Source of the DNA: Shimia sp. Alg240-R146 | GTDB taxonomy: Bacteria > Pseudomonadota > Alphaproteobacteria > Rhodobacterales > Rhodobacteraceae | Length of the DNA: 64,000 bases | Assembly: GCF_947331465.1 (NCBI RefSeq) | Contig: NZ_CAMZOK010000003.1 | Location: forward strand, 744,001-808,000 | Direction: 5' to 3' | Shown here: piece by piece, positions 34,339 to 43,826 of the stretch | Layout of the letters: each line of letters starts with the position of its first letter | Numbering within the stretch: position 1 is the first letter of the stretch | Program-made: the position numbers and the translations under genes | The notes under the pieces: model-generated | Seen by the model: the letters and a program-made list of their open reading frames with translations, nothing else | What the model was told of the DNA's origin: nothing | Databases searched by the model: none

Positions 34339-35853
34339 GTGCCCCGCCTCATGCCAAACGCACTTGCCACAGCGATGCTTGTGATCTGGCCGGTCGTGAT
34401 CTGGCGGCTGTTTTTGGTGCTGCCGCCAGGCCGCGCGCTGATCTGGTCGTTGCTGGGCGCCTATTTGTTGTTGCCACCTCCGCCGGCGGCGATCGATTTT
34501 CCACTGATGCCTGCCTTGGACAAGACGTCCCTGCCCAATCTCGCCATCCTGCTCGTGGCCTATCTGGTTCTGCGCGGGGAGAACCGTCCGCGCTTGCTGC
34601 CAGACAGTAGTGTTGCGCGTTGGTTGCTTCTGATCTTTGTGCTCAGCCCGATCGCCACGGTGTTTACCAACCCCGAGCCGTTGATCTTTACCGAGAACTT
34701 CATTCGTGGGCTTTATCTTCAGGATGCCATCGCGCAGCCGATCAACCGGTTCATTCTGGTGATTGGCTTTCTGATGGCGCGGCAATATCTGACCACGCGC
34801 GAAGATCAACGTGATCTGCTGATCGCGCTGGTGATCGCCGGACTGGCATATTCCTTACCGATCCTGCTTGAGGTTCGCCTGAGCCCGCAGCTTAACAATT
34901 GGGTTTACGGGTATTTCCAACACCTGTTCTCGCAGACCCTTCGTCAGGGCGGATATCGTCCGATGGTGTTCCTCTATCATGGGATTTGGCTGGCCTATTT
35001 TGTGCTGACCTGCCTGTTGGCGGCCTTGGCTGTCTGGCGAGCAGATCGCAGCGCGACACGCGCCAAATACATGATCGCGGCGTTTTATCTGCTTGGCGTG
35101 CTGGTGCTGTGCAAAACACTCGCAACGCTGGTTTATGCCGGTGCAGCTGGTGCGTTGATCCTTTTGCTCAGCACGCGGATGCAGGTGCGGGTGGCCGCCC
35201 TTCTGGCGTTGATCACGATCAGCTATCCGGTGCTCAAGTCGATCGACCTTGTGCCCGCCGAAGTTATCCTATCGCAGGCCGAAGCGATCAGCGAAGAACG
35301 TGCGCACTCTTTGGCGTTCCGGTTTGAGAACGAGGATATTCTGGTAGACCGTGCCTTTCTCAAACCCTGGTTTGGCTGGGGCATCTGGGGCCGAAACCAC
35401 GTCCATGACCCTGATACCGGCTTTATCACCTCTGTGTCGGACGGATATTGGGTGATTGTAATCGGAGTCTGGGGATGGGTCGGCTACATCGCCCAATTCG
35501 GGCTTATGTCACTGCCGATTTTCCTTGTCTGGCGCGAATTGAAGTTGGTGTCCCGGTTTGAGAGAGAACAGTTTCAGCGCACCGCGTCCTTTGCTCTGAT
35601 GGACCGCACATATGGTGTCGGGGACACAGACCGAGGGTTGTCACCCTACCTCGGGCCGTTGGCGTTGATGCTGGGGTTCAACCTGATTGACCTGTTGCCC
35701 AATGCGACGCTGACACCGACGACATGGCTGATTGCGGGGACGTTGTTCGGTCATGCCGAACGGTTGGCACGGCGCAGAAAAGATGGCGTTCAGGAAAACG
35801 TCGAACCGCCCCCGCCTTCAGAAACTGTGTTGAAGCGGCGAACGGTTCTGTAG
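34339..35853 (+). CDS. Polysaccharide polymerase-like membrane protein (Wzy-like)
   Basis: A 504-residue protein with about ten or eleven hydrophobic spans and a long outer loop near residues 195-225 (a YGYFQHLFSQTLRQGGYRP stretch), a layout typical of O-antigen / exopolysaccharide polymerases. A GWGIWGRN segment near 350 is a further recognisable feature of the family. It would join flipped repeat units on the periplasmic side. The start is GTG at 34339 or the ATG at 34351; neither has a perfect ribosome site, but AACAGGA lies just before. Sequence conservation in this family is low, so the call rests on topology and its location between priming transferase and acetyltransferase. Confidence 0.72.
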   Translation: MPRLMPNALATAMLVIWPVVIWRLFLVLPPGRALIWSLLGAYLLLPPPPAAIDFPLMPALDKTSLPNLAILLVAYLVLRGENRPRLLPDSSVARWLLLIFVLSPIATVFTNPEPLIFTENFIRGLYLQDAIAQPINRFILVIGFLMARQYLTTREDQRDLLIALVIAGLAYSLPILLEVRLSPQLNNWVYGYFQHLFSQTLRQGGYRPMVFLYHGIWLAYFVLTCLLAALAVWRADRSATRAKYMIAAFYLLGVLVLCKTLATLVYAGAAGALILLLSTRMQVRVAALLALITISYPVLKSIDLVPAEVILSQAEAISEERAHSLAFRFENEDILVDRAFLKPWFGWGIWGRNHVHDPDTGFITSVSDGYWVIVIGVWGWVGYIAQFGLMSLPIFLVWRELKLVSRFEREQFQRTASFALMDRTYGVGDTDRGLSPYLGPLALMLGFNLIDLLPNATLTPTTWLIAGTLFGHAERLARRRKDGVQENVEPPPPSETVLKRRTVL

Positions 35854-35863
35854 ATACGCGGCG

Positions 35864-36367
35864 CTACTCGGTCAAACGCGACCCAATCACTTTTGCGGGC
35901 ACGCCGGCCACCACCGCACCCGAAGGCACGTCTTTGGTCACCACTGCATTGGCTCCGATTTCGGCGTGGTCACCCACAGTTAACGGTCCGATTATTTTGG
36001 CGCCTGCGCCCACATCAACATGACCGCCAAGCGTCACCGCGCCAGCCAATGTCACCTGATGCATCAACTGGCAATTTGGTCCGATCACCGCGTCAGGATG
36101 CACTATTATGCCAGTCGGATGCGGCAGTCGCAGCCCGCCTGCGATCTGCATGTTCAGGTGAACTTCGCATTGTGTCAGCAGCGACCAGACCTTGTGCACC
36201 ACAACCCAGTACTTTGCCGCGATCCCCCCAAACAGCCCACCGCGCGCCTTGGCGGCCTGATAGCGCCGAATGGAGCGCACCAACTTTGGCCCCGCATCCC
36301 AGAAGCCGCGCACCGCCTCGCGGCCCACATCTGCGACCTCTGCTGAAACTGTTTGATCTTGTGACAC
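35864..36367 (-). CDS. Serine acetyltransferase-like O-acetyltransferase (left-handed beta-helix)
   Basis: A 167-residue acetyltransferase of the CysE-like hexapeptide family. Hexapeptide turns are visible from about residue 80 (IIVHPDAVIGPNCQL, GGHVDVGAGAKIIG, IGANAVVTKDVP) and the end has VAGVPAKVIG, common in this family. It lacks the full N-terminal helical domain of true serine acetyltransferase. Together with its place on the opposite strand between polymerase and acyltransferase genes, this suggests O-acetylation of the polysaccharide. The protein is cytoplasmic and uses acetyl-CoA. The acceptor sugar is unknown. Confidence 0.85.
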   Translation of the reverse strand: MSQDQTVSAEVADVGREAVRGFWDAGPKLVRSIRRYQAAKARGGLFGGIAAKYWVVVHKVWSLLTQCEVHLNMQIAGGLRLPHPTGIIVHPDAVIGPNCQLMHQVTLAGAVTLGGHVDVGAGAKIIGPLTVGDHAEIGANAVVTKDVPSGAVVAGVPAKVIGSRLTE

Positions 36368-36500
36368 GCTGCCCTGCCTTCAAATTGCCCCTAAATCGTT
36401 GTCGCAAAACCTCTCTTGTCGTGCAACGTCCGTGTTGTAACACGCGCGCCTCTTGCGGGTTTTGTTCGAGAGGTATTTTCTGCGCAACATGAAGGACGCC

Positions 36501-38495
36501 ATGATCCAACCACAGCCCCATCGGGCGGAAATTGACGGTTTGCGCGCCATCGCCGTACTGGCGGTGGTGTTTTATCACTTTGGCCTGCCCGGTGTTTCCG
36601 GCGGGTTTGTTGGCGTGGACGTGTTCTTTGTGATCTCCGGCTTTCTGATCGGTGGCATCCTTTGGCGCGAGAAGATTGCGACCGGAAAGCTTGGCTTGGG
36701 CCAATTCTATCTGCGACGCATAAAGCGCCTTGCGCCGGCTTATGTGGCTATGGCCATCGCGGTGTTGGTGGTGGGGTGGCTGGTGCTGTTGCCCAATGAT
36801 TATCGCGAGACCACCAAAGGGGTGATCGCCGCGACCGTGTATTTATCCAATGTGCTGTTCTTCCGCCAATCCGGCTATTTTGACGGCGTGGCTGAGGAAA
36901 AGATCCTGCTGCACACGTGGTCGCTGTCGGTGGAGGAGCAGTTTTACCTGTTTTTGCCGCTGGTCTTTCTGTTCCTGGGCCGGTCGCGGCCTGCGATGCT
37001 TTGGGGATTTGCGGCGCTTTTTCTGCTTTCGCTGATCTCATCGCTGCCGATGACTGAACGCAGTCAGCCTGCCGCCTTCTACCTTTTCCCTTTCCGCGCG
37101 TGGGAGCTTTTGGCGGGCGTATTGCTTGCGGTTTGGGCCACCGAGAAACGCTTTGAGTATCGCGTCAATGCAGGGGTTAGCTACGCTGGTCTTGCGATCA
37201 CGCTTGGCGCGGTTTTTCTGATCCAACCCGGTGCACACTTCCCCGGATGGCAGGCGATTTTTCCTGTATTGGGCACTGTGATGCTGATCGCGAACGGGCA
37301 ACACGACAACCTTGTGAATCGTGTGTTGTCGATGCGTGTGCCGGTGGCGATCGGGCTGATTTCCTATTCGCTTTACCTTTGGCATTGGCCGGTGCTGACG
37401 CTTACCACTTATGTAAGGGGCGCGTATGCAGGCCCCGGTGAAGTTGCGCTTTGGATCGCGATCAGCGGGGTTCTTGCAACAGCCAGCTGGGCGATGATCG
37501 AACAGCCGGTGCGCAAGGCCAAGTCCCTTGGAGGGCCGGCGGTTTTGGGCGGCGCGGTTGTGGCGTCTGTGCTGTTGTTGGGTGTCGCCGGATATGTTTT
37601 CCGCGCCGACGGCGTTTCAGGGCGGTTTGGACCGCAAGCAAACATCCATATCGCAGCCACCGGCGATTTCTTGCAGGATTTCTCTCGCTGCCGTACAGCG
37701 AACGAAGGTCCGTTTGAAGGGTTGGACGTTTGTCCCATTGGCCCTGAAAATACGCCACCAAGCATGCTGATCTGGGGCGACAGCCATGTGCGTGCAATGT
37801 ACGAAGGACTGGCGCAAATCGCAGACGAGTCTGACCGCGCTGCATTGGTGATTTGGCGCGCCGGCTGTGCGCCTGCATTTGATCTGGAAAAACAAGAGAG
37901 CGCGGCAACAGCGGCGCAAGACGCCGCCTGCACTGCCGCCAATGCACAAATTCGCGAAGCCTTTGCCGAGATGCCTGAAATCAGCGACGTCGTGCTGATC
38001 GGGCGCTGGTCCTACTACGCGACCGGCAAAGGCACTGGCATTGATGCGCACAACACCATCACGCTTGCCAGTGACCGCTTTGATGCGCCTGCGCAAGCCG
38101 ATCTGTTCGCGGCAGCCTTGCGTGCCACCGTGCAGGAAATCTCCTACACGGATCGGTTTGTGCATATCCTGGAACAACCTCCTGAGATCGCGCTTTATAG
38201 CGCGCCAAAGGTGGCCCGCGCGCTTGCACACGGACAGATCACGCCAGATGAGGGCACACGGCGTTCCGCCATTGGGCGGGCCGATGCCGAACGCCGCGCA
38301 AAATCGGCGCAGACCGCGATTGCCGAAAGCGGCGCGAACCTGCTTTTGACGTGGGGGGCGTTCTGTGATGCCTTTTTGTGTGAAGCGATCCATCTGGGCG
38401 TTGGCCAGTATTTCGACAACAACCACCTGACAAACGCAGCCGCGCGCCGCATTCGTGGTGTATTTCACCCCATCTTCAACCCGGAGCATCGGTGA
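36501..38495 (+). CDS. Acyltransferase 3 family protein with C-terminal SGNH domain (OafA-like)
   Basis: A 664-residue membrane O-acyltransferase. The first 360 residues form the Acyl_transf_3 domain with about ten spans, opening with HRAEIDGLRAIAVLAVVFYH and VGVDVFFVISGFLI. The C-terminal part (about 415-660) is a periplasmic SGNH domain with WGDSH near residue 427 and a late HLGVGQYFDNNHLT carrying the His. Such fusions move acetyl groups onto glycans outside the membrane. The ATG at 36501 has AAGGA upstream; two earlier in-frame starts would only lengthen the leader. The end overlaps the GMC oxidoreductase start. It probably acetylates the exopolysaccharide. Confidence 0.88.
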   Translation: MIQPQPHRAEIDGLRAIAVLAVVFYHFGLPGVSGGFVGVDVFFVISGFLIGGILWREKIATGKLGLGQFYLRRIKRLAPAYVAMAIAVLVVGWLVLLPNDYRETTKGVIAATVYLSNVLFFRQSGYFDGVAEEKILLHTWSLSVEEQFYLFLPLVFLFLGRSRPAMLWGFAALFLLSLISSLPMTERSQPAAFYLFPFRAWELLAGVLLAVWATEKRFEYRVNAGVSYAGLAITLGAVFLIQPGAHFPGWQAIFPVLGTVMLIANGQHDNLVNRVLSMRVPVAIGLISYSLYLWHWPVLTLTTYVRGAYAGPGEVALWIAISGVLATASWAMIEQPVRKAKSLGGPAVLGGAVVASVLLLGVAGYVFRADGVSGRFGPQANIHIAATGDFLQDFSRCRTANEGPFEGLDVCPIGPENTPPSMLIWGDSHVRAMYEGLAQIADESDRAALVIWRAGCAPAFDLEKQESAATAAQDAACTAANAQIREAFAEMPEISDVVLIGRWSYYATGKGTGIDAHNTITLASDRFDAPAQADLFAAALRATVQEISYTDRFVHILEQPPEIALYSAPKVARALAHGQITPDEGTRRSAIGRADAERRAKSAQTAIAESGANLLLTWGAFCDAFLCEAIHLGVGQYFDNNHLTNAAARRIRGVFHPIFNPEHR

Positions 38496-40057
38496 TGGTT
38501 TCAACGTCCAAGACATGGGATGTGATCGTCATCGGAACCGGCATGGGCGGTGGCACCATCGGGCGCCGGCTCGCGGAGGCTGGTCTGTCGGTGTTGTTTG
38601 TTGAACGCGGTCCTGCCGGTTTGCGGTCGGAGGAAACCGAGCTTAACGCGCAAATCTGGGATCAGGAGGCACGGTTGGTGCGGGGCTTTTGGCCCGAGCC
38701 GATGACCGTCGAGGTGGACGGCGTCACAACCACTTTCAATGCCCCACTCGGGGCCGGAGTTGGCGGCAGTTCGGTGTTTTACGCGGCAACGCTGGAGCGG
38801 CCCGAACCCCATGACCTGGACCACAGCGTAGAGATGCCCCATCCCACCGGTGGCTGGCCCGTCACCTACGCCGAAATGCGGCCCTATTTCTCGGACGTCG
38901 AGCGGTTGTTCAGCGTCACGGGCACCCCTGATCCGTTGGGCGATGGTGACAGCCTGCCAGCCGGCCCCGAGATGCCCAGCGCCGACAGAGCGTTGCTTGA
39001 GGCGATGCAAACGGCGGGCTTGCATCCCTATCAGGGCCACATGGCGCTGCGAAATCTGGACAAATGCGCCACCTGTCTGGGCCGCAAATGCCCGCGATCC
39101 TGCAAGATGGACGGGCGTTCGGCGGGTGTGGAACCGGCGTTGGAAACCGGACGGGCCGAATTGCTTGATTTGACCGAGGTCACCCGGTTGAGCGCGGATC
39201 AGAACGGCATCACCAAAATTACGGCGACCCGTCAGGGCGAAGAGTTTGACCTGTCCGCGCGGGCCTATGTGTTGGCTGCAGGGGCGTTGACGTCACCGCG
39301 TCTGTTGATGGCATCTGATCTGGGCAATGGGTCCGGCTTGGTCGGGCGCAACCTGATGTTTCATCTCAACGAAATCTTCGCGCTGTGGCCCGGACGCGCG
39401 TTCAAGGGCAGCCCCGCCACCAAGGCGCTGGCGTTTCGCGACGCCTATCACGACGGCGACAGCCGACTCGGGATGGTGCAAGCGATGGGGATCAAAGCCC
39501 GCTATGGCGAGATTGTGCATTACCTGAACATGGCTTTTGACCGCTCTGCCTTGCGCAAACTGCGCCTTTTGCGCCAATTAACCCGCATTCCCGCGGCGAT
39601 TGCGGTGCGCGTGTTTGGCGAGGCCAAGCTGTTTGTCGGTATCCTTGAGGATTTGCCATACGCAGAGAACCGCGTTGTGTTTGACGCCGATGATCCACAT
39701 CGTTTGCACGTCATCTACACAATCGCGCCAGAGTTGCGTGCGCGTCGCAAGGCTTTTCGGCAGTTGATCCGCACCCGCCTGAAAGGACTGCGCAGCGTGT
39801 TCCTTGGTACTGGACCGGAGCTGAATTGGGGCCACCCCTGCGGCACGTTGCGGTTTGGGGATGATCCCACAACCAGCGTGCTGAACCGCGATTGCCGCGC
39901 GCATGAGGTCGACAATCTCTGGGTGGCGGATGCGAGCTTTATGCCAACCTCGATGGGCGTGAACCCGAGCCTGATGATTGCCGCCAACGCGCTGCGGGTT
40001 GGAGATGCGATCATTGCCATGCTGAGCAAGGAGAAAACCGATGAACAAGCTGACTGA
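38495..40057 (+). CDS. GMC-family FAD-dependent oxidoreductase
   Basis: A 520-residue flavoprotein. The FAD-binding start is VIVIGTGMGGGTIGRRLAEAG, and VGGSSVFYAATLERPE and AGALTSPRLLM are the GMC signatures. The C-terminal catalytic segment includes NWGHPCGTLRFG and a MGVNPSLMIAANALR end. A cysteine cluster CxxC-x4-C-x3-C at Cys191, 194, 199 and 203 resembles that in long-chain alcohol / cholesterol oxidase-type members. It would oxidise an alcohol, possibly a sugar hydroxyl, but the substrate is unknown. The ATG shares its first base with the preceding stop; a GTG three bases earlier is an alternative. The last 17 bases overlap the following SDR gene, so the two may act in sequence. Confidence 0.85.
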   Translation: MVSTSKTWDVIVIGTGMGGGTIGRRLAEAGLSVLFVERGPAGLRSEETELNAQIWDQEARLVRGFWPEPMTVEVDGVTTTFNAPLGAGVGGSSVFYAATLERPEPHDLDHSVEMPHPTGGWPVTYAEMRPYFSDVERLFSVTGTPDPLGDGDSLPAGPEMPSADRALLEAMQTAGLHPYQGHMALRNLDKCATCLGRKCPRSCKMDGRSAGVEPALETGRAELLDLTEVTRLSADQNGITKITATRQGEEFDLSARAYVLAAGALTSPRLLMASDLGNGSGLVGRNLMFHLNEIFALWPGRAFKGSPATKALAFRDAYHDGDSRLGMVQAMGIKARYGEIVHYLNMAFDRSALRKLRLLRQLTRIPAAIAVRVFGEAKLFVGILEDLPYAENRVVFDADDPHRLHVIYTIAPELRARRKAFRQLIRTRLKGLRSVFLGTGPELNWGHPCGTLRFGDDPTTSVLNRDCRAHEVDNLWVADASFMPTSMGVNPSLMIAANALRVGDAIIAMLSKEKTDEQAD

Positions 40058-40796
40058 CGGTGTGGCCGTGGTGACTGGCGCGGGGTCGGGTCTTGGGCGG
40101 GCTTTGTCTGTTGAACTTTGCAAGCGCGGACAACGGGTGGTCGGTTTTGGCCGCCGCGCCGATGCCTTGACCGAAACCGCCACACTAGCGGGAGATCTGT
40201 TCACAGCGATCCCCGCTGACGTGTCTGATTCAAACGCGGTGCGCGCTGCCTTTGCCAAAGCCCGCGCTATCGCGCCAGTCGCGATTCTAATCAACAACGC
40301 AGGTGTTTATCCGCACCGCGATATCCTTGATGAAACCGCCGAAAGCTTCATGGACACGGTGAATGTCAACCTGGGCGGCATGGTCGCCTGCACCCGCGCA
40401 GCGCTTGATGATATGGGCAAGACCGGCGTTGGTCGGATTGTGAATGTTTCAAGCTTTGCCGACATCGCCCCGCTGCCTTGTAGCGCGGCCTATTCCGTGT
40501 CCAAAGGCGCGTGTTCGGTGTTTTCCCGTGCTTTGGTGGCCGATCTTGGGGATCGCTTGCCGGGCATTGTCGTCAGCACGTGGATGCCGGGCATGCTCAG
40601 GACTGACATGGGTTTGCCTGACGGGTTGGAACCCGCAGTTGCCGCACACTGGGGTGCGTCACTTGCATTGGATGCCGACCGCAGCTTGAATGGCACCGTG
40701 TGGGAGATGGACCGCGAGATCTTGCCGACGCGTGGCATCAAGGAGCGGATCAAAGATGCGTTGATGTTGCGACGCAGGGCCGCGCGACAGCTGTGA
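40041..40796 (+). CDS. Short-chain dehydrogenase/reductase
   Basis: A 251-residue SDR with the NAD(P) motif GAGSGLGR (residue 13), NNAG near residue 87, and the catalytic set Ser (NVSSFADIA), Tyr and Lys in YSVSK. All required residues are present. It starts within the end of the GMC oxidoreductase gene behind AAGGAG, so it is translationally coupled. It likely reduces or oxidises the same intermediate as the GMC enzyme, or acts on a sugar nucleotide; the substrate is not evident. It is convergent with the WecG-type transferase. Confidence 0.88.
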   Translation: MNKLTDGVAVVTGAGSGLGRALSVELCKRGQRVVGFGRRADALTETATLAGDLFTAIPADVSDSNAVRAAFAKARAIAPVAILINNAGVYPHRDILDETAESFMDTVNVNLGGMVACTRAALDDMGKTGVGRIVNVSSFADIAPLPCSAAYSVSKGACSVFSRALVADLGDRLPGIVVSTWMPGMLRTDMGLPDGLEPAVAAHWGASLALDADRSLNGTVWEMDREILPTRGIKERIKDALMLRRRAARQL

Positions 40797-40805
40797 GCGC
40801 ATGGC

Positions 40806-41552
40806 CTAGCGTTGCGCCCACGATTCTCGCATCAGCGCGGGCAAAATGCCGAAGCAGCGCGCATATCGTCCGACCAGCCGCGCCGGACTGCCGAGCATTC
40901 GCCAGAGCCATTCCATCGCAATCGCTTGTACCCATTTCGGCGCACGCGTTTGGGTGCCTGCCAGAAAGTCCAACCCCGCGCCGATGCTGGCAAAGCCGAC
41001 ATCGGGGGCCAGAGTGCGGCCACGCGCGGCCAGCATCTCTTGTTTGGGGGCGCCCAGCGCCAGAAACGCCAGCCCTGCACCGCTGGCGTTTACCCGCGCC
41101 AACACTTCTGCGGCGGCATCGCTTTCGGGATCAAACCCCATTGGCGGCGCGATCTGGCAGACAACCTTTACGCCTTTGATTTGTGTCTCAAGCGCCAAAG
41201 CCGCGCCGTTCAAAGCCTCAGCCGTGCTGCCGATCAAGGCCACAGAAACACCTGTTTCGGCGGCAAGGTACGCCAGTGGCACCACGAGTTCAGAGCCCGG
41301 CACCAACGCCACCGGACGCTTTGCAAGCCGCGACAACCAGACAATCGGATTGCCGTCCGCCACCACGAAATCCTGGGCCAAATAGGCATGCGCAAACTTG
41401 GTGTCCCGCCGCAACTGCACCAGATGATCCAAATTGATCGTGGCAAGCGCAAATCCGTTTCCGTCGGCAAATCGCGCAGCGATCGCATCCCGCACCGCAG
41501 CCGCATTCGGTTGATTCACCGTCACGTCGCCTTCAATCGAGTGGAATTTCAC
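40806..41552 (-). CDS. WecG/TagA/CpsF family glycosyltransferase (GT26)
   Basis: A 248-residue enzyme of the WecG/TagA/CpsF family, which transfers an N-acetyl-hexosamine-type or related sugar to a lipid-linked acceptor at the membrane. Recognisable family motifs are TINLDHLVQL, FVVADGNPIVW near residue 65, LIGSTAE, and GAPKQEMLA near residue 168. The start is a GTG with AGGGGCCAAGG before it. The gene is alone on the minus strand within the exopolysaccharide region, and its promoter would lie in the gap up to 41736, divergent from the oxidoreductase gene. Confidence 0.88.
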   Translation of the reverse strand: MKFHSIEGDVTVNQPNAAAVRDAIAARFADGNGFALATINLDHLVQLRRDTKFAHAYLAQDFVVADGNPIVWLSRLAKRPVALVPGSELVVPLAYLAAETGVSVALIGSTAEALNGAALALETQIKGVKVVCQIAPPMGFDPESDAAAEVLARVNASGAGLAFLALGAPKQEMLAARGRTLAPDVGFASIGAGLDFLAGTQTRAPKWVQAIAMEWLWRMLGSPARLVGRYARCFGILPALMRESWAQR

Positions 41553-41736
41553 GCCTTGGCCCCTAAATTTTGCGCTACGCTATCATCCTGAGCGTCCAAA
41601 GCCAGCCGGAGATCAGCAAAAGCTTGCCAAATTGGCCACATTTGGCCCTTCTTGGCATGGATATGGCCACGCGCGCTGGTCACCTTTCTCAGATGCTTTA
41701 TATTTGGCTCAAGTCATTGAACAAAGGACACAACTC

Positions 41737-42870
41737 ATGAACGCTCCTGTCGCGCGCAGCGTGTCTATTGTTGGCTGCGGATTCGTCGCCGATCTGTACA
41801 TGCGCTCGCTGGCCAAACACCCCGACATTGCCGTCACGCAGGTCTTTGACCGTGACCCCGAACGATTGGCGGCGTTTTGCGAGCATTGGAAAGTGCGTGG
41901 CGTTGACAGCATGGCGCGGTTTTTGGGCAATCTGCCAACAGGGGCGCTTGTGCTGAACCTCACCAATCCGGCGGAGCATTACGCGGTCTCCAAGACCTGC
42001 CTTGAAAGCGGCCACCACGTATATTCCGAAAAACCGCTGGCCACCGAAATGGATCAAGCGATTGAATTGCACGAATTGGCTGCCGCCAACGGGCTGCTTT
42101 TGGCCTCCGCGCCTTGTTCTGTTTTGGGTGAAGCGGCGCAAACTTTGGCCAAAGCCGTGCGCGATGACATCGCGGGACCGGTGCGGCTGGTCTATGCGGA
42201 ACTGGACGACGGGTTTATTGCACAAGCGCCCTACAAGGATTGGAGCAGCGACAGCGGCGCGCCGTGGCCTGCCGACGACGAATTCGCTGTCGGTTGCACG
42301 CTGGAACACGCGGGGTATTACCTGACATGGATGATTGCGATGTTTGGATCCGTGCGCCGTGTCGTGGCCGCCTCGACCGAGGCCATATCCGACAAACCTG
42401 TCACCGGAACGCCGGATTTCGCCACAGCGACTCTGTTTTTTGAAAGCGGCGTGACCGCGCGGTTGACCTGTTCGATTGTGGCCAGCCACGATCATCGCAT
42501 CCGCCTGTTTGGCGACAAGGGCGTGTTGCAAGTCAAACAAAGCTGGGACAACGATGCGCCCGTCAAATTTCACCGCCGCACGACGTTGCGCCGCCGCTTG
42601 ATCGAGCATCCCTTTGGCAAACGCATCCGCGTCGGCGGGGATACCCACCCCAAAGTGGATCGGTGGGGGGCAGCGGCCATGAACTTTGCGCTGGGGCCGG
42701 CCGAGATGCTGGATTCGCTGGCGCAAGACCGTCCCTGCCGGTTGAGTGCGGATTTTGGACTGCACCTCACCGAGGTCACGCTGGCGATGCAAAACGCCGG
42801 AGAAGACGGATGCGCGCAAGACATGACCACCCGTTGTGACCCAATCGCGCCGATGCCATGGGCGACATGA
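41737..42870 (+). CDS. Gfo/Idh/MocA family oxidoreductase
   Basis: A 377-residue NAD(P)-dependent sugar oxidoreductase. The nucleotide fold starts at VSIVGCGFVADLYMRSL, and the family's EKPLATE motif with the conserved Lys is near residue 100. The C-terminal alpha/beta domain follows. The ATG at 41737 is preceded by AAAGGA and starts at the fold; the frame is open upstream but not protein-like. It overlaps the next epimerase gene by four bases, so both are probably steps in making a modified sugar nucleotide for the polysaccharide. The substrate cannot be told. Confidence 0.87.
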   Translation: MNAPVARSVSIVGCGFVADLYMRSLAKHPDIAVTQVFDRDPERLAAFCEHWKVRGVDSMARFLGNLPTGALVLNLTNPAEHYAVSKTCLESGHHVYSEKPLATEMDQAIELHELAAANGLLLASAPCSVLGEAAQTLAKAVRDDIAGPVRLVYAELDDGFIAQAPYKDWSSDSGAPWPADDEFAVGCTLEHAGYYLTWMIAMFGSVRRVVAASTEAISDKPVTGTPDFATATLFFESGVTARLTCSIVASHDHRIRLFGDKGVLQVKQSWDNDAPVKFHRRTTLRRRLIEHPFGKRIRVGGDTHPKVDRWGAAAMNFALGPAEMLDSLAQDRPCRLSADFGLHLTEVTLAMQNAGEDGCAQDMTTRCDPIAPMPWAT

Positions 42871-43826
42871 TCTCGCCCATCGCCGTGACCGGCGCGTCCG
42901 GTTTTATTGGACGCCGCACCGTTGAGGCCGCGCGGATCGCCGGTCTTGAGGTTCGCGTTTTTGTGCGGCGCGCCGAAACCATGCCCGCCCACTGGCGACA
43001 GGACGCGGGCGTCGACATCACCATTCTGGACCTCGCCAGCACCAAAAATCTGCCTGACTACCTTGAGGGCGTGCAATCGGTGATCCATTGCGCCGCCGCC
43101 ATGACGGGTGATCATGAAAACGACACGCTGGAAGCCACGCAGGCCGTGATCGAGGCGGTCGTCAAAACCGAGGTGCCGCATGTGGTCCTGGCTGGGTCGC
43201 TCTCGGTCTATGACGTGGGCACGTTGGAGGATGGGGCGATTTTGACCGAGGCCTGCAAGACCCGTGCCAAGGGGCGCGATGCCTATGCGGTGGCAAAATA
43301 TGAGCAAGAGGATATGCTGCGCGCCGCCGCAGCGCTTTACGGGTTTGACCTGACGGTCCTGCGGCTTGGTGCGGTCTGGGGGCCGGAGCGATTGTTTAAC
43401 GCCCACATTGGCCCCGCGATTGGGCCGGTGGTGTTTCGTCTTGACGGAGGAGGTGTTGTGCCAATCTGCGATGTTGAGCGCGCCGCCGAGTGTCTGATAG
43501 CAGCAAGCCAGTCGGCAAACGCGGTTGAGACCATCAACGTGTTCGATGACGATTTGCCAACCCGCAGCCAATTTTTGCGCGCCTTTCGCGCTTGCGGCTG
43601 GCCCACGCTAAGCGTGCCTCTGCCTCTTGGGGTAATGCGCCTGATCGCCACCATTACGCCCGATGCGCCAACCATGCCCGGCCTGCTGCGCCGTGCCATT
43701 TTGGACGCACGACACAAGCCGATGCACTATTCCAACGACCTGATGCACAAACGCCTTGGCCCTGTCACAAATATGCCCTTTGACACAGCTATGCAGACCG
43801 CAATCAAAAAAGAGCAGACCCTGTGA
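42867..43826 (+). CDS. NAD-dependent epimerase/dehydratase family protein
   Basis: A 319-residue extended SDR with the NAD motif TGASGFIG at the N-terminus, SVIHCAAAM near residue 75, and SxxYDVG plus YAVAKYEQE with the catalytic Tyr and Lys near residue 140. This is the sugar-nucleotide epimerase/dehydratase fold. The ATG at 42867 overlaps the stop of the oxidoreductase; an ATG nine bases earlier is possible. The stop overlaps the next glycosyltransferase start (GTGA). Its neighbours point to synthesis of an activated sugar used by the two following transferases. Confidence 0.87.
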   Translation: MISPIAVTGASGFIGRRTVEAARIAGLEVRVFVRRAETMPAHWRQDAGVDITILDLASTKNLPDYLEGVQSVIHCAAAMTGDHENDTLEATQAVIEAVVKTEVPHVVLAGSLSVYDVGTLEDGAILTEACKTRAKGRDAYAVAKYEQEDMLRAAAALYGFDLTVLRLGAVWGPERLFNAHIGPAIGPVVFRLDGGGVVPICDVERAAECLIAASQSANAVETINVFDDDLPTRSQFLRAFRACGWPTLSVPLPLGVMRLIATITPDAPTMPGLLRRAILDARHKPMHYSNDLMHKRLGPVTNMPFDTAMQTAIKKEQTL

